A stretch of DNA of 64,000 nt, taken from assembly GCA_947623455.1 (NCBI GenBank), contig OX392527.1, positions 49,458,401-49,522,400 on the forward strand, written 5' to 3'. Positions 13,201 to 28,200 of the stretch are shown here, piece after piece. The notes beneath the pieces were generated by a model. It searched no databases. It was not told where the DNA came from and saw only the letters and a program-made list of their open reading frames with translations. Source of the stretch: Mimachlamys varia. Lineage: Eukaryota > Mollusca > Bivalvia > Pectinida > Pectinidae. The position numbers and the translations under genes are program-made. How positions within the stretch are numbered: the stretch's first letter is position 1; every line of letters begins with the position of its first letter.

Positions 13201-16200
13201 GTATTGTTGGACTGACCCTTATACTCAGGTTTTAAATAAAGTTTGATTCAATAACCTGTAATAATTGATATGCGTGTGTGTTAGAAGTACTTCCTTGATA
13301 TATGTAGCAGGTTTTAAGCATCCAATAGAGATAGAATCTAGTGTGTTGTCCTGCACAACCAGCACCCCCCCCCCCCCTTCCTAGTTCCAACTCTGGCCAG
13401 TCATTCTTAGGCTTCTTTATCCATACAAATTACAAATGTATGTGTTTTTTATAGCCAGAAGAAAGCAATAACTAGAACTAGTACGGAATAGGCTTGTATA
13501 AAAAATGCACATATGAAATTATATATGTGTATGTGTCCCTTGTAGGTTTTGGTGGCTTAATCCAACTTAAAATTCCATATTTTTAGTTAATTGTAGGTAT
13601 TTCTTTATTCCCGTCACAATATATACCTTGTTCAACATCTTGTTTATTGATTTAATGTGTTTGTAATCTTTGTTTACACATACAATAAGCTGTTTATGGC
13701 ATTGCATCTCCCCTACCCCCAATATTCTCCCTGTAAAGTGGCTGCACCCCGGGGAGCTATAAGTGTTATATGTAAGCCTGTGTAATTGATAGATAAACAG
13801 TTAAGATGGATATCTAATAACCCTTTATGACTCAAGTTTTCTGTAGAATTTTGGAGTTTTGTGTGAATTCTAAATGTGTTTAATTGTTAAAATTAAATGA
13901 AATTTACTTAAAATAAGAAATTAATTACTTCAGAGACTGTAAAATTAACAGAAAGTAAAATAACAAGATTTCTTTTCCAAAACTGTTGAGTGGTATGCGT
14001 ATTTGATCTGTGGGCAAAATATGAAATTGCTAATTGCGTGCTTAATTGAGGTGCTAGAGGTTAATGTTATGCAAAAGAAATGAAAAAAATCTGGTGCTAA
14101 CACTGAATAGCAAACGTACATCAGGTGCAATAACTTGTGTTTTCTTCATAATTTATTATTCAATTTCAACCAAGCTTCACCATTTTACTCGGAAATGTAT
14201 ATGCTTTCAAATAGTTAACTTTATTTCAACATCTTAAAGGTTTGGGACCCTTTAAAGGAATCACACAACTAAATCAGCCTATCACGAAGTGTTTCATACG
14301 TTTGTAGTCCCTACCGAAAATTTGTTCCGGCTAAGTACAGTGATTCTGAATAATCTAAATAGGTAATTGTTGACATTTTCTGCATTGAATGAAATCTATA
14401 GATATTTAACTTTACAAAAATGTATACTTTTGGTAGATTTTGATATGTGATGGCGGATTGATATGGGGTCAAAAGTCAGAGGGTGTTCCCGTCCCCTTTC
14501 ACTGGTTTGATATGTAAATTTCCAGTTGTCCGAAGCAGACGCCCGTAGCGAGCTAAAATGCCACGAAACTTCTGATAAAATGTCATTTGAAGTCTTTGCC
14601 ATGTATGTATCTGTGAATCCAGGCAGTTGTCACTAGTGTTGAACTTCAAATATTAAAGTTATTAGCTCTAAAGCTTAGTAATAACATATAGTAAATTATT
14701 TAGTTGTGTGAGTCCTTTAAGAGAACTAGCCATGTGCTCAATGAACTTGAACTCTATAACCTTTTCTGTGCTTCCGGTTTTTTATTTTTTCAAAGACAAC
14801 CACTGTCATTAAGTGTTAGCACATTTTTTCAGTATGCAGATATATTTAATTTGAAAAAACCCTTCAAAATTAGCTAAATTCTGGCTAAACATGGCCCTAT
14901 GTTGAAGCCTGTATTGTTGGACTGACCCTTATACTCAGGTTTTAAATAAAGTTTGATTCAATAACCTGTAATAATTGATATGCGTGTGTGTTAGAAGTAC
15001 TTCCTTGATATATGTAGCAGGTTTTAAGCATCCAATAGAGATAGAATCTAGTGTGTTGTCCTGCACAACCAGCACCCCCCCCCCCCCTTCCTAGTTCCAA
15101 CTCTGGCCAGTCATTCTTAGGCTTCTTTATCCATACAAATTACAAATGTATGTGTTTTTTATAGCCAGAAGAAAGCAATAACTAGAACTAGTACGGAATA
15201 GGCTTGTATAAAAAATGCACATATGAAATTATATATGTGTATGTGTCCCTTGTAGGTTTTGGTGGCTTAATCCAACTTAAAATTCCATATTTTTAGTTAA
15301 TTGTAGGTATTTCTTTATTCCCGTCACAATATATACCTTGTTCAACATCTTGTTTATTGATTTAATGTGTTTGTAATCTTTGTTTACACATACAATAAGC
15401 TGTTTATGGCATTGCATCTCCCCTACCCCCAATATTCTCCCTGTAAAGTGGCTGCACCCCGGGGAGCTATAAGTGTTATATGTAAGCCTGTGTAATTGAT
15501 AGATAAACAGTTAAGATGGATATCTAATAACCCTTTATGACTCAAGTTTTCTGTAGAATTTTGGAGTTTTGTGTGAATTCTAAATGTGTTTAATTGTTAA
15601 AATTAAATGAAATTTACTTAAAATAAGAAATTAATTACTTCAGAGACTGTAAAATTAACAGAAAGTAAAATAACAAGATTTCTTTTCCAAAACTGTTGAG
15701 TGGTATGCGTATTTGATCTGTGGGCAAAATATGAAATTGCTAATTGCGTGCTTAATTGAGGTGCTAGAGGTTAATGTTATGCAAAAGAAATGAAAAAAAT
15801 CTGGTGCTAACACTGAATAGCAAACGTACATCAGGTGCAATAACTTGTGTTTTCTTCATAATTTATTATTCAATTTCAACCAAGCTTCACCATTTTACTC
15901 GGAAATGTATATGCTTTCAAATAGTTAACTTTATTTCAACATCTTAAAGGTTTGGGACCCTTTAAAGGAATCACACAACTAAATCAGCCTATCACGAAGT
16001 GTTTCATACGTTTGTAGTCCCTACCGAAAATTTGTTCCGGCTAAGTACAGTGATTCTGAATAATCTAAATAGGTAATTGTTGACATTTTCTGCATTGAAT
16101 GAAATCTATAGATATTTAACTTTACAAAAATGTATACTTTTGGTAGATTTTGATATGTGATGGCGGATTGATATGGGGTCAAAAGTCAGAGGGTGTTCCC

Positions 16201-19200
16201 GTCCCCTTTCACTGGTTTGATATGTAAATTTCCAGTTGTCCGAAGCAGACGCCCGTAGCGAGCTAAAATGCCACGAAACTTCTGATAAAATGTCATTTGA
16301 AGTCTTTGCCATGTATGTATCTGTGAATCCAGGCAGTTGTCACTAGTGTTGAACTTCAAATATTAAAGTTATTAGCTCTAAAGCTTAGTAATAACATATA
16401 GTAAATTATTTAGTTGTGTGAGTCCTTTAAGAGAACTAGCCATGTGCTCAATGAACTTGAACTCTATAACCTTTTCTGTGCTTCCGGTTTTTTATTTTTT
16501 CAAAGACAACCACTGTCATTAAGTGTTAGCACATTTTTTCAGTATGCAGATATATTTAATTTGAAAAAACCCTTCAAAATTAGCTAAATTCTGGCTAAAC
16601 ATGGCCCTATGTTGAAGCCTGTATTGTTGGACTGACCCTTATACTCAGGTTTTAAATAAAGTTTGATTCAATAACCTGTAATAATTGATATGCGTGTGTG
16701 TTAGAAGTACTTCCTTGATATATGTAGCAGGTTTTAAGCATCCAATAGAGATAGAATCTAGTGTGTTGTCCTGCACAACCAGCACCCCCCCCCCCCCTTC
16801 CTAGTTCCAACTCTGGCCAGTCATTCTTAGGCTTCTTTATCCATACAAATTACAAATGTATGTGTTTTTTATAGCCAGAAGAAAGCAATAACTAGAACTA
16901 GTACGGAATAGGCTTGTATAAAAAATGCACATATGAAATTATATATGTGTATGTGTCCCTTGTAGGTTTTGGTGGCTTAATCCAACTTAAAATTCCATAT
17001 TTTTAGTTAATTGTAGGTATTTCTTTATTCCCGTCACAATATATACCTTGTTCAACATCTTGTTTATTGATTTAATGTGTTTGTAATCTTTGTTTACACA
17101 TACAATAAGCTGTTTATGGCATTGCATCTCCCCTACCCCCAATATTCTCCCTGTAAAGTGGCTGCACCCCGGGGAGCTATAAGTGTTATATGTAAGCCTG
17201 TGTAATTGATAGATAAACAGTTAAGATGGATATCTAATAACCCTTTATGACTCAAGTTTTCTGTAGAATTTTGGAGTTTTGTGTGAATTCTAAATGTGTT
17301 TAATTGTTAAAATTAAATGAAATTTACTTAAAATAAGAAATTAATTACTTCAGAGACTGTAAAATTAACAGAAAGTAAAATAACAAGATTTCTTTTCCAA
17401 AACTGTTGAGTGGTATGCGTATTTGATCTGTGGGCAAAATATGAAATTGCTAATTGCGTGCTTAATTGAGGTGCTAGAGGTTAATGTTATGCAAAAGAAA
17501 TGAAAAAAATCTGGTGCTAACACTGAATAGCAAACGTACATCAGGTGCAATAACTTGTGTTTTCTTCATAATTTATTATTCAATTTCAACCAAGCTTCAC
17601 CATTTTACTCGGAAATGTATATGCTTTCAAATAGTTAACTTTATTTCAACATCTTAAAGGTTTGGGACCCTTTAAAGGAATCACACAACTAAATCAGCCT
17701 ATCACGAAGTGTTTCATACGTTTGTAGTCCCTACCGAAAATTTGTTCCGGCTAAGTACAGTGATTCTGAATAATCTAAATAGGTAATTGTTGACATTTTC
17801 TGCATTGAATGAAATCTATAGATATTTAACTTTACAAAAATGTATACTTTTGGTAGATTTTGATATGTGATGGCGGATTGATATGGGGTCAAAAGTCAGA
17901 GGGTGTTCCCGTCCCCTTTCACTGGTTTGATATGTAAATTTCCAGTTGTCCGAAGCAGACGCCCGTAGCGAGCTAAAATGCCACGAAACTTCTGATAAAA
18001 TGTCATTTGAAGTCTTTGCCATGTATGTATCTGTGAATCCAGGCAGTTGTCACTAGTGTTGAACTTCAAATATTAAAGTTATTAGCTCTAAAGCTTAGTA
18101 ATAACATATAGTAAATTATTTAGTTGTGTGAGTCCTTTAAGAGAACTAGCCATGTGCTCAATGAACTTGAACTCTATAACCTTTTCTGTGCTTCCGGTTT
18201 TTTATTTTTTCAAAGACAACCACTGTCATTAAGTGTTAGCACATTTTTTCAGTATGCAGATATATTTAATTTGAAAAAACCCTTCAAAATTAGCTAAATT
18301 CTGGCTAAACATGGCCCTATGTTGAAGCCTGTATTGTTGGACTGACCCTTATACTCAGGTTTTAAATAAAGTTTGATTCAATAACCTGTAATAATTGATA
18401 TGCGTGTGTGTTAGAAGTACTTCCTTGATATATGTAGCAGGTTTTAAGCATCCAATAGAGATAGAATCTAGTGTGTTGTCCTGCACAACCAGCACCCCCC
18501 CCCCCCCTTCCTAGTTCCAACTCTGGCCAGTCATTCTTAGGCTTCTTTATCCATACAAATTACAAATGTATGTGTTTTTTATAGCCAGAAGAAAGCAATA
18601 ACTAGAACTAGTACGGAATAGGCTTGTATAAAAAATGCACATATGAAATTATATATGTGTATGTGTCCCTTGTAGGTTTTGGTGGCTTAATCCAACTTAA
18701 AATTCCATATTTTTAGTTAATTGTAGGTATTTCTTTATTCCCGTCACAATATATACCTTGTTCAACATCTTGTTTATTGATTTAATGTGTTTGTAATCTT
18801 TGTTTACACATACAATAAGCTGTTTATGGCATTGCATCTCCCCTACCCCCAATATTCTCCCTGTAAAGTGGCTGCACCCCGGGGAGCTATAAGTGTTATA
18901 TGTAAGCCTGTGTAATTGATAGATAAACAGTTAAGATGGATATCTAATAACCCTTTATGACTCAAGTTTTCTGTAGAATTTTGGAGTTTTGTGTGAATTC
19001 TAAATGTGTTTAATTGTTAAAATTAAATGAAATTTACTTAAAATAAGAAATTAATTACTTCAGAGACTGTAAAATTAACAGAAAGTAAAATAACAAGATT
19101 TCTTTTCCAAAACTGTTGAGTGGTATGCGTATTTGATCTGTGGGCAAAATATGAAATTGCTAATTGCGTGCTTAATTGAGGTGCTAGAGGTTAATGTTAT

Positions 19201-22200
19201 GCAAAAGAAATGAAAAAAATCTGGTGCTAACACTGAATAGCAAACGTACATCAGGTGCAATAACTTGTGTTTTCTTCATAATTTATTATTCAATTTCAAC
19301 CAAGCTTCACCATTTTACTCGGAAATGTATATGCTTTCAAATAGTTAACTTTATTTCAACATCTTAAAGGTTTGGGACCCTTTAAAGGAATCACACAACT
19401 AAATCAGCCTATCACGAAGTGTTTCATACGTTTGTAGTCCCTACCGAAAATTTGTTCCGGCTAAGTACAGTGATTCTGAATAATCTAAATAGGTAATTGT
19501 TGACATTTTCTGCATTGAATGAAATCTATAGATATTTAACTTTACAAAAATGTATACTTTTGGTAGATTTTGATATGTGATGGCGGATTGATATGGGGTC
19601 AAAAGTCAGAGGGTGTTCCCGTCCCCTTTCACTGGTTTGATATGTAAATTTCCAGTTGTCCGAAGCAGACGCCCGTAGCGAGCTAAAATGCCACGAAACT
19701 TCTGATAAAATGTCATTTGAAGTCTTTGCCATGTATGTATCTGTGAATCCAGGCAGTTGTCACTAGTGTTGAACTTCAAATATTAAAGTTATTAGCTCTA
19801 AAGCTTAGTAATAACATATAGTAAATTATTTAGTTGTGTGAGTCCTTTAAGAGAACTAGCCATGTGCTCAATGAACTTGAACTCTATAACCTTTTCTGTG
19901 CTTCCGGTTTTTTATTTTTTCAAAGACAACCACTGTCATTAAGTGTTAGCACATTTTTTCAGTATGCAGATATATTTAATTTGAAAAAACCCTTCAAAAT
20001 TAGCTAAATTCTGGCTAAACATGGCCCTATGTTGAAGCCTGTATTGTTGGACTGACCCTTATACTCAGGTTTTAAATAAAGTTTGATTCAATAACCTGTA
20101 ATAATTGATATGCGTGTGTGTTAGAAGTACTTCCTTGATATATGTAGCAGGTTTTAAGCATCCAATAGAGATAGAATCTAGTGTGTTGTCCTGCACAACC
20201 AGCACCCCCCCCCCCCCTTCCTAGTTCCAACTCTGGCCAGTCATTCTTAGGCTTCTTTATCCATACAAATTACAAATGTATGTGTTTTTTATAGCCAGAA
20301 GAAAGCAATAACTAGAACTAGTACGGAATAGGCTTGTATAAAAAATGCACATATGAAATTATATATGTGTATGTGTCCCTTGTAGGTTTTGGTGGCTTAA
20401 TCCAACTTAAAATTCCATATTTTTAGTTAATTGTAGGTATTTCTTTATTCCCGTCACAATATATACCTTGTTCAACATCTTGTTTATTGATTTAATGTGT
20501 TTGTAATCTTTGTTTACACATACAATAAGCTGTTTATGGCATTGCATCTCCCCTACCCCCAATATTCTCCCTGTAAAGTGGCTGCACCCCGGGGAGCTAT
20601 AAGTGTTATATGTAAGCCTGTGTAATTGATAGATAAACAGTTAAGATGGATATCTAATAACCCTTTATGACTCAAGTTTTCTGTAGAATTTTGGAGTTTT
20701 GTGTGAATTCTAAATGTGTTTAATTGTTAAAATTAAATGAAATTTACTTAAAATAAGAAATTAATTACTTCAGAGACTGTAAAATTAACAGAAAGTAAAA
20801 TAACAAGATTTCTTTTCCAAAACTGTTGAGTGGTATGCGTATTTGATCTGTGGGCAAAATATGAAATTGCTAATTGCGTGCTTAATTGAGGTGCTAGAGG
20901 TTAATGTTATGCAAAAGAAATGAAAAAAATCTGGTGCTAACACTGAATAGCAAACGTACATCAGGTGCAATAACTTGTGTTTTCTTCATAATTTATTATT
21001 CAATTTCAACCAAGCTTCACCATTTTACTCGGAAATGTATATGCTTTCAAATAGTTAACTTTATTTCAACATCTTAAAGGTTTGGGACCCTTTAAAGGAA
21101 TCACACAACTAAATCAGCCTATCACGAAGTGTTTCATACGTTTGTAGTCCCTACCGAAAATTTGTTCCGGCTAAGTACAGTGATTCTGAATAATCTAAAT
21201 AGGTAATTGTTGACATTTTCTGCATTGAATGAAATCTATAGATATTTAACTTTACAAAAATGTATACTTTTGGTAGATTTTGATATGTGATGGCGGATTG
21301 ATATGGGGTCAAAAGTCAGAGGGTGTTCCCGTCCCCTTTCACTGGTTTGATATGTAAATTTCCAGTTGTCCGAAGCAGACGCCCGTAGCGAGCTAAAATG
21401 CCACGAAACTTCTGATAAAATGTCATTTGAAGTCTTTGCCATGTATGTATCTGTGAATCCAGGCAGTTGTCACTAGTGTTGAACTTCAAATATTAAAGTT
21501 ATTAGCTCTAAAGCTTAGTAATAACATATAGTAAATTATTTAGTTGTGTGAGTCCTTTAAGAGAACTAGCCATGTGCTCAATGAACTTGAACTCTATAAC
21601 CTTTTCTGTGCTTCCGGTTTTTTATTTTTTCAAAGACAACCACTGTCATTAAGTGTTAGCACATTTTTTCAGTATGCAGATATATTTAATTTGAAAAAAC
21701 CCTTCAAAATTAGCTAAATTCTGGCTAAACATGGCCCTATGTTGAAGCCTGTATTGTTGGACTGACCCTTATACTCAGGTTTTAAATAAAGTTTGATTCA
21801 ATAACCTGTAATAATTGATATGCGTGTGTGTTAGAAGTACTTCCTTGATATATGTAGCAGGTTTTAAGCATCCAATAGAGATAGAATCTAGTGTGTTGTC
21901 CTGCACAACCAGCACCCCCCCCCCCCCTTCCTAGTTCCAACTCTGGCCAGTCATTCTTAGGCTTCTTTATCCATACAAATTACAAATGTATGTGTTTTTT
22001 ATAGCCAGAAGAAAGCAATAACTAGAACTAGTACGGAATAGGCTTGTATAAAAAATGCACATATGAAATTATATATGTGTATGTGTCCCTTGTAGGTTTT
22101 GGTGGCTTAATCCAACTTAAAATTCCATATTTTTAGTTAATTGTAGGTATTTCTTTATTCCCGTCACAATATATACCTTGTTCAACATCTTGTTTATTGA

Positions 22201-25200
22201 TTTAATGTGTTTGTAATCTTTGTTTACACATACAATAAGCTGTTTATGGCATTGCATCTCCCCTACCCCCAATATTCTCCCTGTAAAGTGGCTGCACCCC
22301 GGGGAGCTATAAGTGTTATATGTAAGCCTGTGTAATTGATAGATAAACAGTTAAGATGGATATCTAATAACCCTTTATGACTCAAGTTTTCTGTAGAATT
22401 TTGGAGTTTTGTGTGAATTCTAAATGTGTTTAATTGTTAAAATTAAATGAAATTTACTTAAAATAAGAAATTAATTACTTCAGAGACTGTAAAATTAACA
22501 GAAAGTAAAATAACAAGATTTCTTTTCCAAAACTGTTGAGTGGTATGCGTATTTGATCTGTGGGCAAAATATGAAATTGCTAATTGCGTGCTTAATTGAG
22601 GTGCTAGAGGTTAATGTTATGCAAAAGAAATGAAAAAAATCTGGTGCTAACACTGAATAGCAAACGTACATCAGGTGCAATAACTTGTGTTTTCTTCATA
22701 ATTTATTATTCAATTTCAACCAAGCTTCACCATTTTACTCGGAAATGTATATGCTTTCAAATAGTTAACTTTATTTCAACATCTTAAAGGTTTGGGACCC
22801 TTTAAAGGAATCACACAACTAAATCAGCCTATCACGAAGTGTTTCATACGTTTGTAGTCCCTACCGAAAATTTGTTCCGGCTAAGTACAGTGATTCTGAA
22901 TAATCTAAATAGGTAATTGTTGACATTTTCTGCATTGAATGAAATCTATAGATATTTAACTTTACAAAAATGTATACTTTTGGTAGATTTTGATATGTGA
23001 TGGCGGATTGATATGGGGTCAAAAGTCAGAGGGTGTTCCCGTCCCCTTTCACTGGTTTGATATGTAAATTTCCAGTTGTCCGAAGCAGACGCCCGTAGCG
23101 AGCTAAAATGCCACGAAACTTCTGATAAAATGTCATTTGAAGTCTTTGCCATGTATGTATCTGTGAATCCAGGCAGTTGTCACTAGTGTTGAACTTCAAA
23201 TATTAAAGTTATTAGCTCTAAAGCTTAGTAATAACATATAGTAAATTATTTAGTTGTGTGAGTCCTTTAAGAGAACTAGCCATGTGCTCAATGAACTTGA
23301 ACTCTATAACCTTTTCTGTGCTTCCGGTTTTTTATTTTTTCAAAGACAACCACTGTCATTAAGTGTTAGCACATTTTTTCAGTATGCAGATATATTTAAT
23401 TTGAAAAAACCCTTCAAAATTAGCTAAATTCTGGCTAAACATGGCCCTATGTTGAAGCCTGTATTGTTGGACTGACCCTTATACTCAGGTTTTAAATAAA
23501 GTTTGATTCAATAACCTGTAATAATTGATATGCGTGTGTGTTAGAAGTACTTCCTTGATATATGTAGCAGGTTTTAAGCATCCAATAGAGATAGAATCTA
23601 GTGTGTTGTCCTGCACAACCAGCACCCCCCCCCCCCCTTCCTAGTTCCAACTCTGGCCAGTCATTCTTAGGCTTCTTTATCCATACAAATTACAAATGTA
23701 TGTGTTTTTTATAGCCAGAAGAAAGCAATAACTAGAACTAGTACGGAATAGGCTTGTATAAAAAATGCACATATGAAATTATATATGTGTATGTGTCCCT
23801 TGTAGGTTTTGGTGGCTTAATCCAACTTAAAATTCCATATTTTTAGTTAATTGTAGGTATTTCTTTATTCCCGTCACAATATATACCTTGTTCAACATCT
23901 TGTTTATTGATTTAATGTGTTTGTAATCTTTGTTTACACATACAATAAGCTGTTTATGGCATTGCATCTCCCCTACCCCCAATATTCTCCCTGTAAAGTG
24001 GCTGCACCCCGGGGAGCTATAAGTGTTATATGTAAGCCTGTGTAATTGATAGATAAACAGTTAAGATGGATATCTAATAACCCTTTATGACTCAAGTTTT
24101 CTGTAGAATTTTGGAGTTTTGTGTGAATTCTAAATGTGTTTAATTGTTAAAATTAAATGAAATTTACTTAAAATAAGAAATTAATTACTTCAGAGACTGT
24201 AAAATTAACAGAAAGTAAAATAACAAGATTTCTTTTCCAAAACTGTTGAGTGGTATGCGTATTTGATCTGTGGGCAAAATATGAAATTGCTAATTGCGTG
24301 CTTAATTGAGGTGCTAGAGGTTAATGTTATGCAAAAGAAATGAAAAAAATCTGGTGCTAACACTGAATAGCAAACGTACATCAGGTGCAATAACTTGTGT
24401 TTTCTTCATAATTTATTATTCAATTTCAACCAAGCTTCACCATTTTACTCGGAAATGTATATGCTTTCAAATAGTTAACTTTATTTCAACATCTTAAAGG
24501 TTTGGGACCCTTTAAAGGAATCACACAACTAAATCAGCCTATCACGAAGTGTTTCATACGTTTGTAGTCCCTACCGAAAATTTGTTCCGGCTAAGTACAG
24601 TGATTCTGAATAATCTAAATAGGTAATTGTTGACATTTTCTGCATTGAATGAAATCTATAGATATTTAACTTTACAAAAATGTATACTTTTGGTAGATTT
24701 TGATATGTGATGGCGGATTGATATGGGGTCAAAAGTCAGAGGGTGTTCCCGTCCCCTTTCACTGGTTTGATATGTAAATTTCCAGTTGTCCGAAGCAGAC
24801 GCCCGTAGCGAGCTAAAATGCCACGAAACTTCTGATAAAATGTCATTTGAAGTCTTTGCCATGTATGTATCTGTGAATCCAGGCAGTTGTCACTAGTGTT
24901 GAACTTCAAATATTAAAGTTATTAGCTCTAAAGCTTAGTAATAACATATAGTAAATTATTTAGTTGTGTGAGTCCTTTAAGAGAACTAGCCATGTGCTCA
25001 ATGAACTTGAACTCTATAACCTTTTCTGTGCTTCCGGTTTTTTATTTTTTCAAAGACAACCACTGTCATTAAGTGTTAGCACATTTTTTCAGTATGCAGA
25101 TATATTTAATTTGAAAAAACCCTTCAAAATTAGCTAAATTCTGGCTAAACATGGCCCTATGTTGAAGCCTGTATTGTTGGACTGACCCTTATACTCAGGT

Positions 25201-28200
25201 TTTAAATAAAGTTTGATTCAATAACCTGTAATAATTGATATGCGTGTGTGTTAGAAGTACTTCCTTGATATATGTAGCAGGTTTTAAGCATCCAATAGAG
25301 ATAGAATCTAGTGTGTTGTCCTGCACAACCAGCACCCCCCCCCCCCCTTCCTAGTTCCAACTCTGGCCAGTCATTCTTAGGCTTCTTTATCCATACAAAT
25401 TACAAATGTATGTGTTTTTTATAGCCAGAAGAAAGCAATAACTAGAACTAGTACGGAATAGGCTTGTATAAAAAATGCACATATGAAATTATATATGTGT
25501 ATGTGTCCCTTGTAGGTTTTGGTGGCTTAATCCAACTTAAAATTCCATATTTTTAGTTAATTGTAGGTATTTCTTTATTCCCGTCACAATATATACCTTG
25601 TTCAACATCTTGTTTATTGATTTAATGTGTTTGTAATCTTTGTTTACACATACAATAAGCTGTTTATGGCATTGCATCTCCCCTACCCCCAATATTCTCC
25701 CTGTAAAGTGGCTGCACCCCGGGGAGCTATAAGTGTTATATGTAAGCCTGTGTAATTGATAGATAAACAGTTAAGATGGATATCTAATAACCCTTTATGA
25801 CTCAAGTTTTCTGTAGAATTTTGGAGTTTTGTGTGAATTCTAAATGTGTTTAATTGTTAAAATTAAATGAAATTTACTTAAAATAAGAAATTAATTACTT
25901 CAGAGACTGTAAAATTAACAGAAAGTAAAATAACAAGATTTCTTTTCCAAAACTGTTGAGTGGTATGCGTATTTGATCTGTGGGCAAAATATGAAATTGC
26001 TAATTGCGTGCTTAATTGAGGTGCTAGAGGTTAATGTTATGCAAAAGAAATGAAAAAAATCTGGTGCTAACACTGAATAGCAAACGTACATCAGGTGCAA
26101 TAACTTGTGTTTTCTTCATAATTTATTATTCAATTTCAACCAAGCTTCACCATTTTACTCGGAAATGTATATGCTTTCAAATAGTTAACTTTATTTCAAC
26201 ATCTTAAAGGTTTGGGACCCTTTAAAGGAATCACACAACTAAATCAGCCTATCACGAAGTGTTTCATACGTTTGTAGTCCCTACCGAAAATTTGTTCCGG
26301 CTAAGTACAGTGATTCTGAATAATCTAAATAGGTAATTGTTGACATTTTCTGCATTGAATGAAATCTATAGATATTTAACTTTACAAAAATGTATACTTT
26401 TGGTAGATTTTGATATGTGATGGCGGATTGATATGGGGTCAAAAGTCAGAGGGTGTTCCCGTCCCCTTTCACTGGTTTGATATGTAAATTTCCAGTTGTC
26501 CGAAGCAGACGCCCGTAGCGAGCTAAAATGCCACGAAACTTCTGATAAAATGTCATTTGAAGTCTTTGCCATGTATGTATCTGTGAATCCAGGCAGTTGT
26601 CACTAGTGTTGAACTTCAAATATTAAAGTTATTAGCTCTAAAGCTTAGTAATAACATATAGTAAATTATTTAGTTGTGTGAGTCCTTTAAGAGAACTAGC
26701 CATGTGCTCAATGAACTTGAACTCTATAACCTTTTCTGTGCTTCCGGTTTTTTATTTTTTCAAAGACAACCACTGTCATTAAGTGTTAGCACATTTTTTC
26801 AGTATGCAGATATATTTAATTTGAAAAAACCCTTCAAAATTAGCTAAATTCTGGCTAAACATGGCCCTATGTTGAAGCCTGTATTGTTGGACTGACCCTT
26901 ATACTCAGGTTTTAAATAAAGTTTGATTCAATAACCTGTAATAATTGATATGCGTGTGTGTTAGAAGTACTTCCTTGATATATGTAGCAGGTTTTAAGCA
27001 TCCAATAGAGATAGAATCTAGTGTGTTGTCCTGCACAACCAGCACCCCCCCCCCCCCTTCCTAGTTCCAACTCTGGCCAGTCATTCTTAGGCTTCTTTAT
27101 CCATACAAATTACAAATGTATGTGTTTTTTATAGCCAGAAGAAAGCAATAACTAGAACTAGTACGGAATAGGCTTGTATAAAAAATGCACATATGAAATT
27201 ATATATGTGTATGTGTCCCTTGTAGGTTTTGGTGGCTTAATCCAACTTAAAATTCCATATTTTTAGTTAATTGTAGGTATTTCTTTATTCCCGTCACAAT
27301 ATATACCTTGTTCAACATCTTGTTTATTGATTTAATGTGTTTGTAATCTTTGTTTACACATACAATAAGCTGTTTATGGCATTGCATCTCCCCTACCCCC
27401 AATATTCTCCCTGTAAAGTGGCTGCACCCCGGGGAGCTATAAGTGTTATATGTAAGCCTGTGTAATTGATAGATAAACAGTTAAGATGGATATCTAATAA
27501 CCCTTTATGACTCAAGTTTTCTGTAGAATTTTGGAGTTTTGTGTGAATTCTAAATGTGTTTAATTGTTAAAATTAAATGAAATTTACTTAAAATAAGAAA
27601 TTAATTACTTCAGAGACTGTAAAATTAACAGAAAGTAAAATAACAAGATTTCTTTTCCAAAACTGTTGAGTGGTATGCGTATTTGATCTGTGGGCAAAAT
27701 ATGAAATTGCTAATTGCGTGCTTAATTGAGGTGCTAGAGGTTAATGTTATGCAAAAGAAATGAAAAAAATCTGGTGCTAACACTGAATAGCAAACGTACA
27801 TCAGGTGCAATAACTTGTGTTTTCTTCATAATTTATTATTCAATTTCAACCAAGCTTCACCATTTTACTCGGAAATGTATATGCTTTCAAATAGTTAACT
27901 TTATTTCAACATCTTAAAGGTTTGGGACCCTTTAAAGGAATCACACAACTAAATCAGCCTATCACGAAGTGTTTCATACGTTTGTAGTCCCTACCGAAAA
28001 TTTGTTCCGGCTAAGTACAGTGATTCTGAATAATCTAAATAGGTAATTGTTGACATTTTCTGCATTGAATGAAATCTATAGATATTTAACTTTACAAAAA
28101 TGTATACTTTTGGTAGATTTTGATATGTGATGGCGGATTGATATGGGGTCAAAAGTCAGAGGGTGTTCCCGTCCCCTTTCACTGGTTTGATATGTAAATT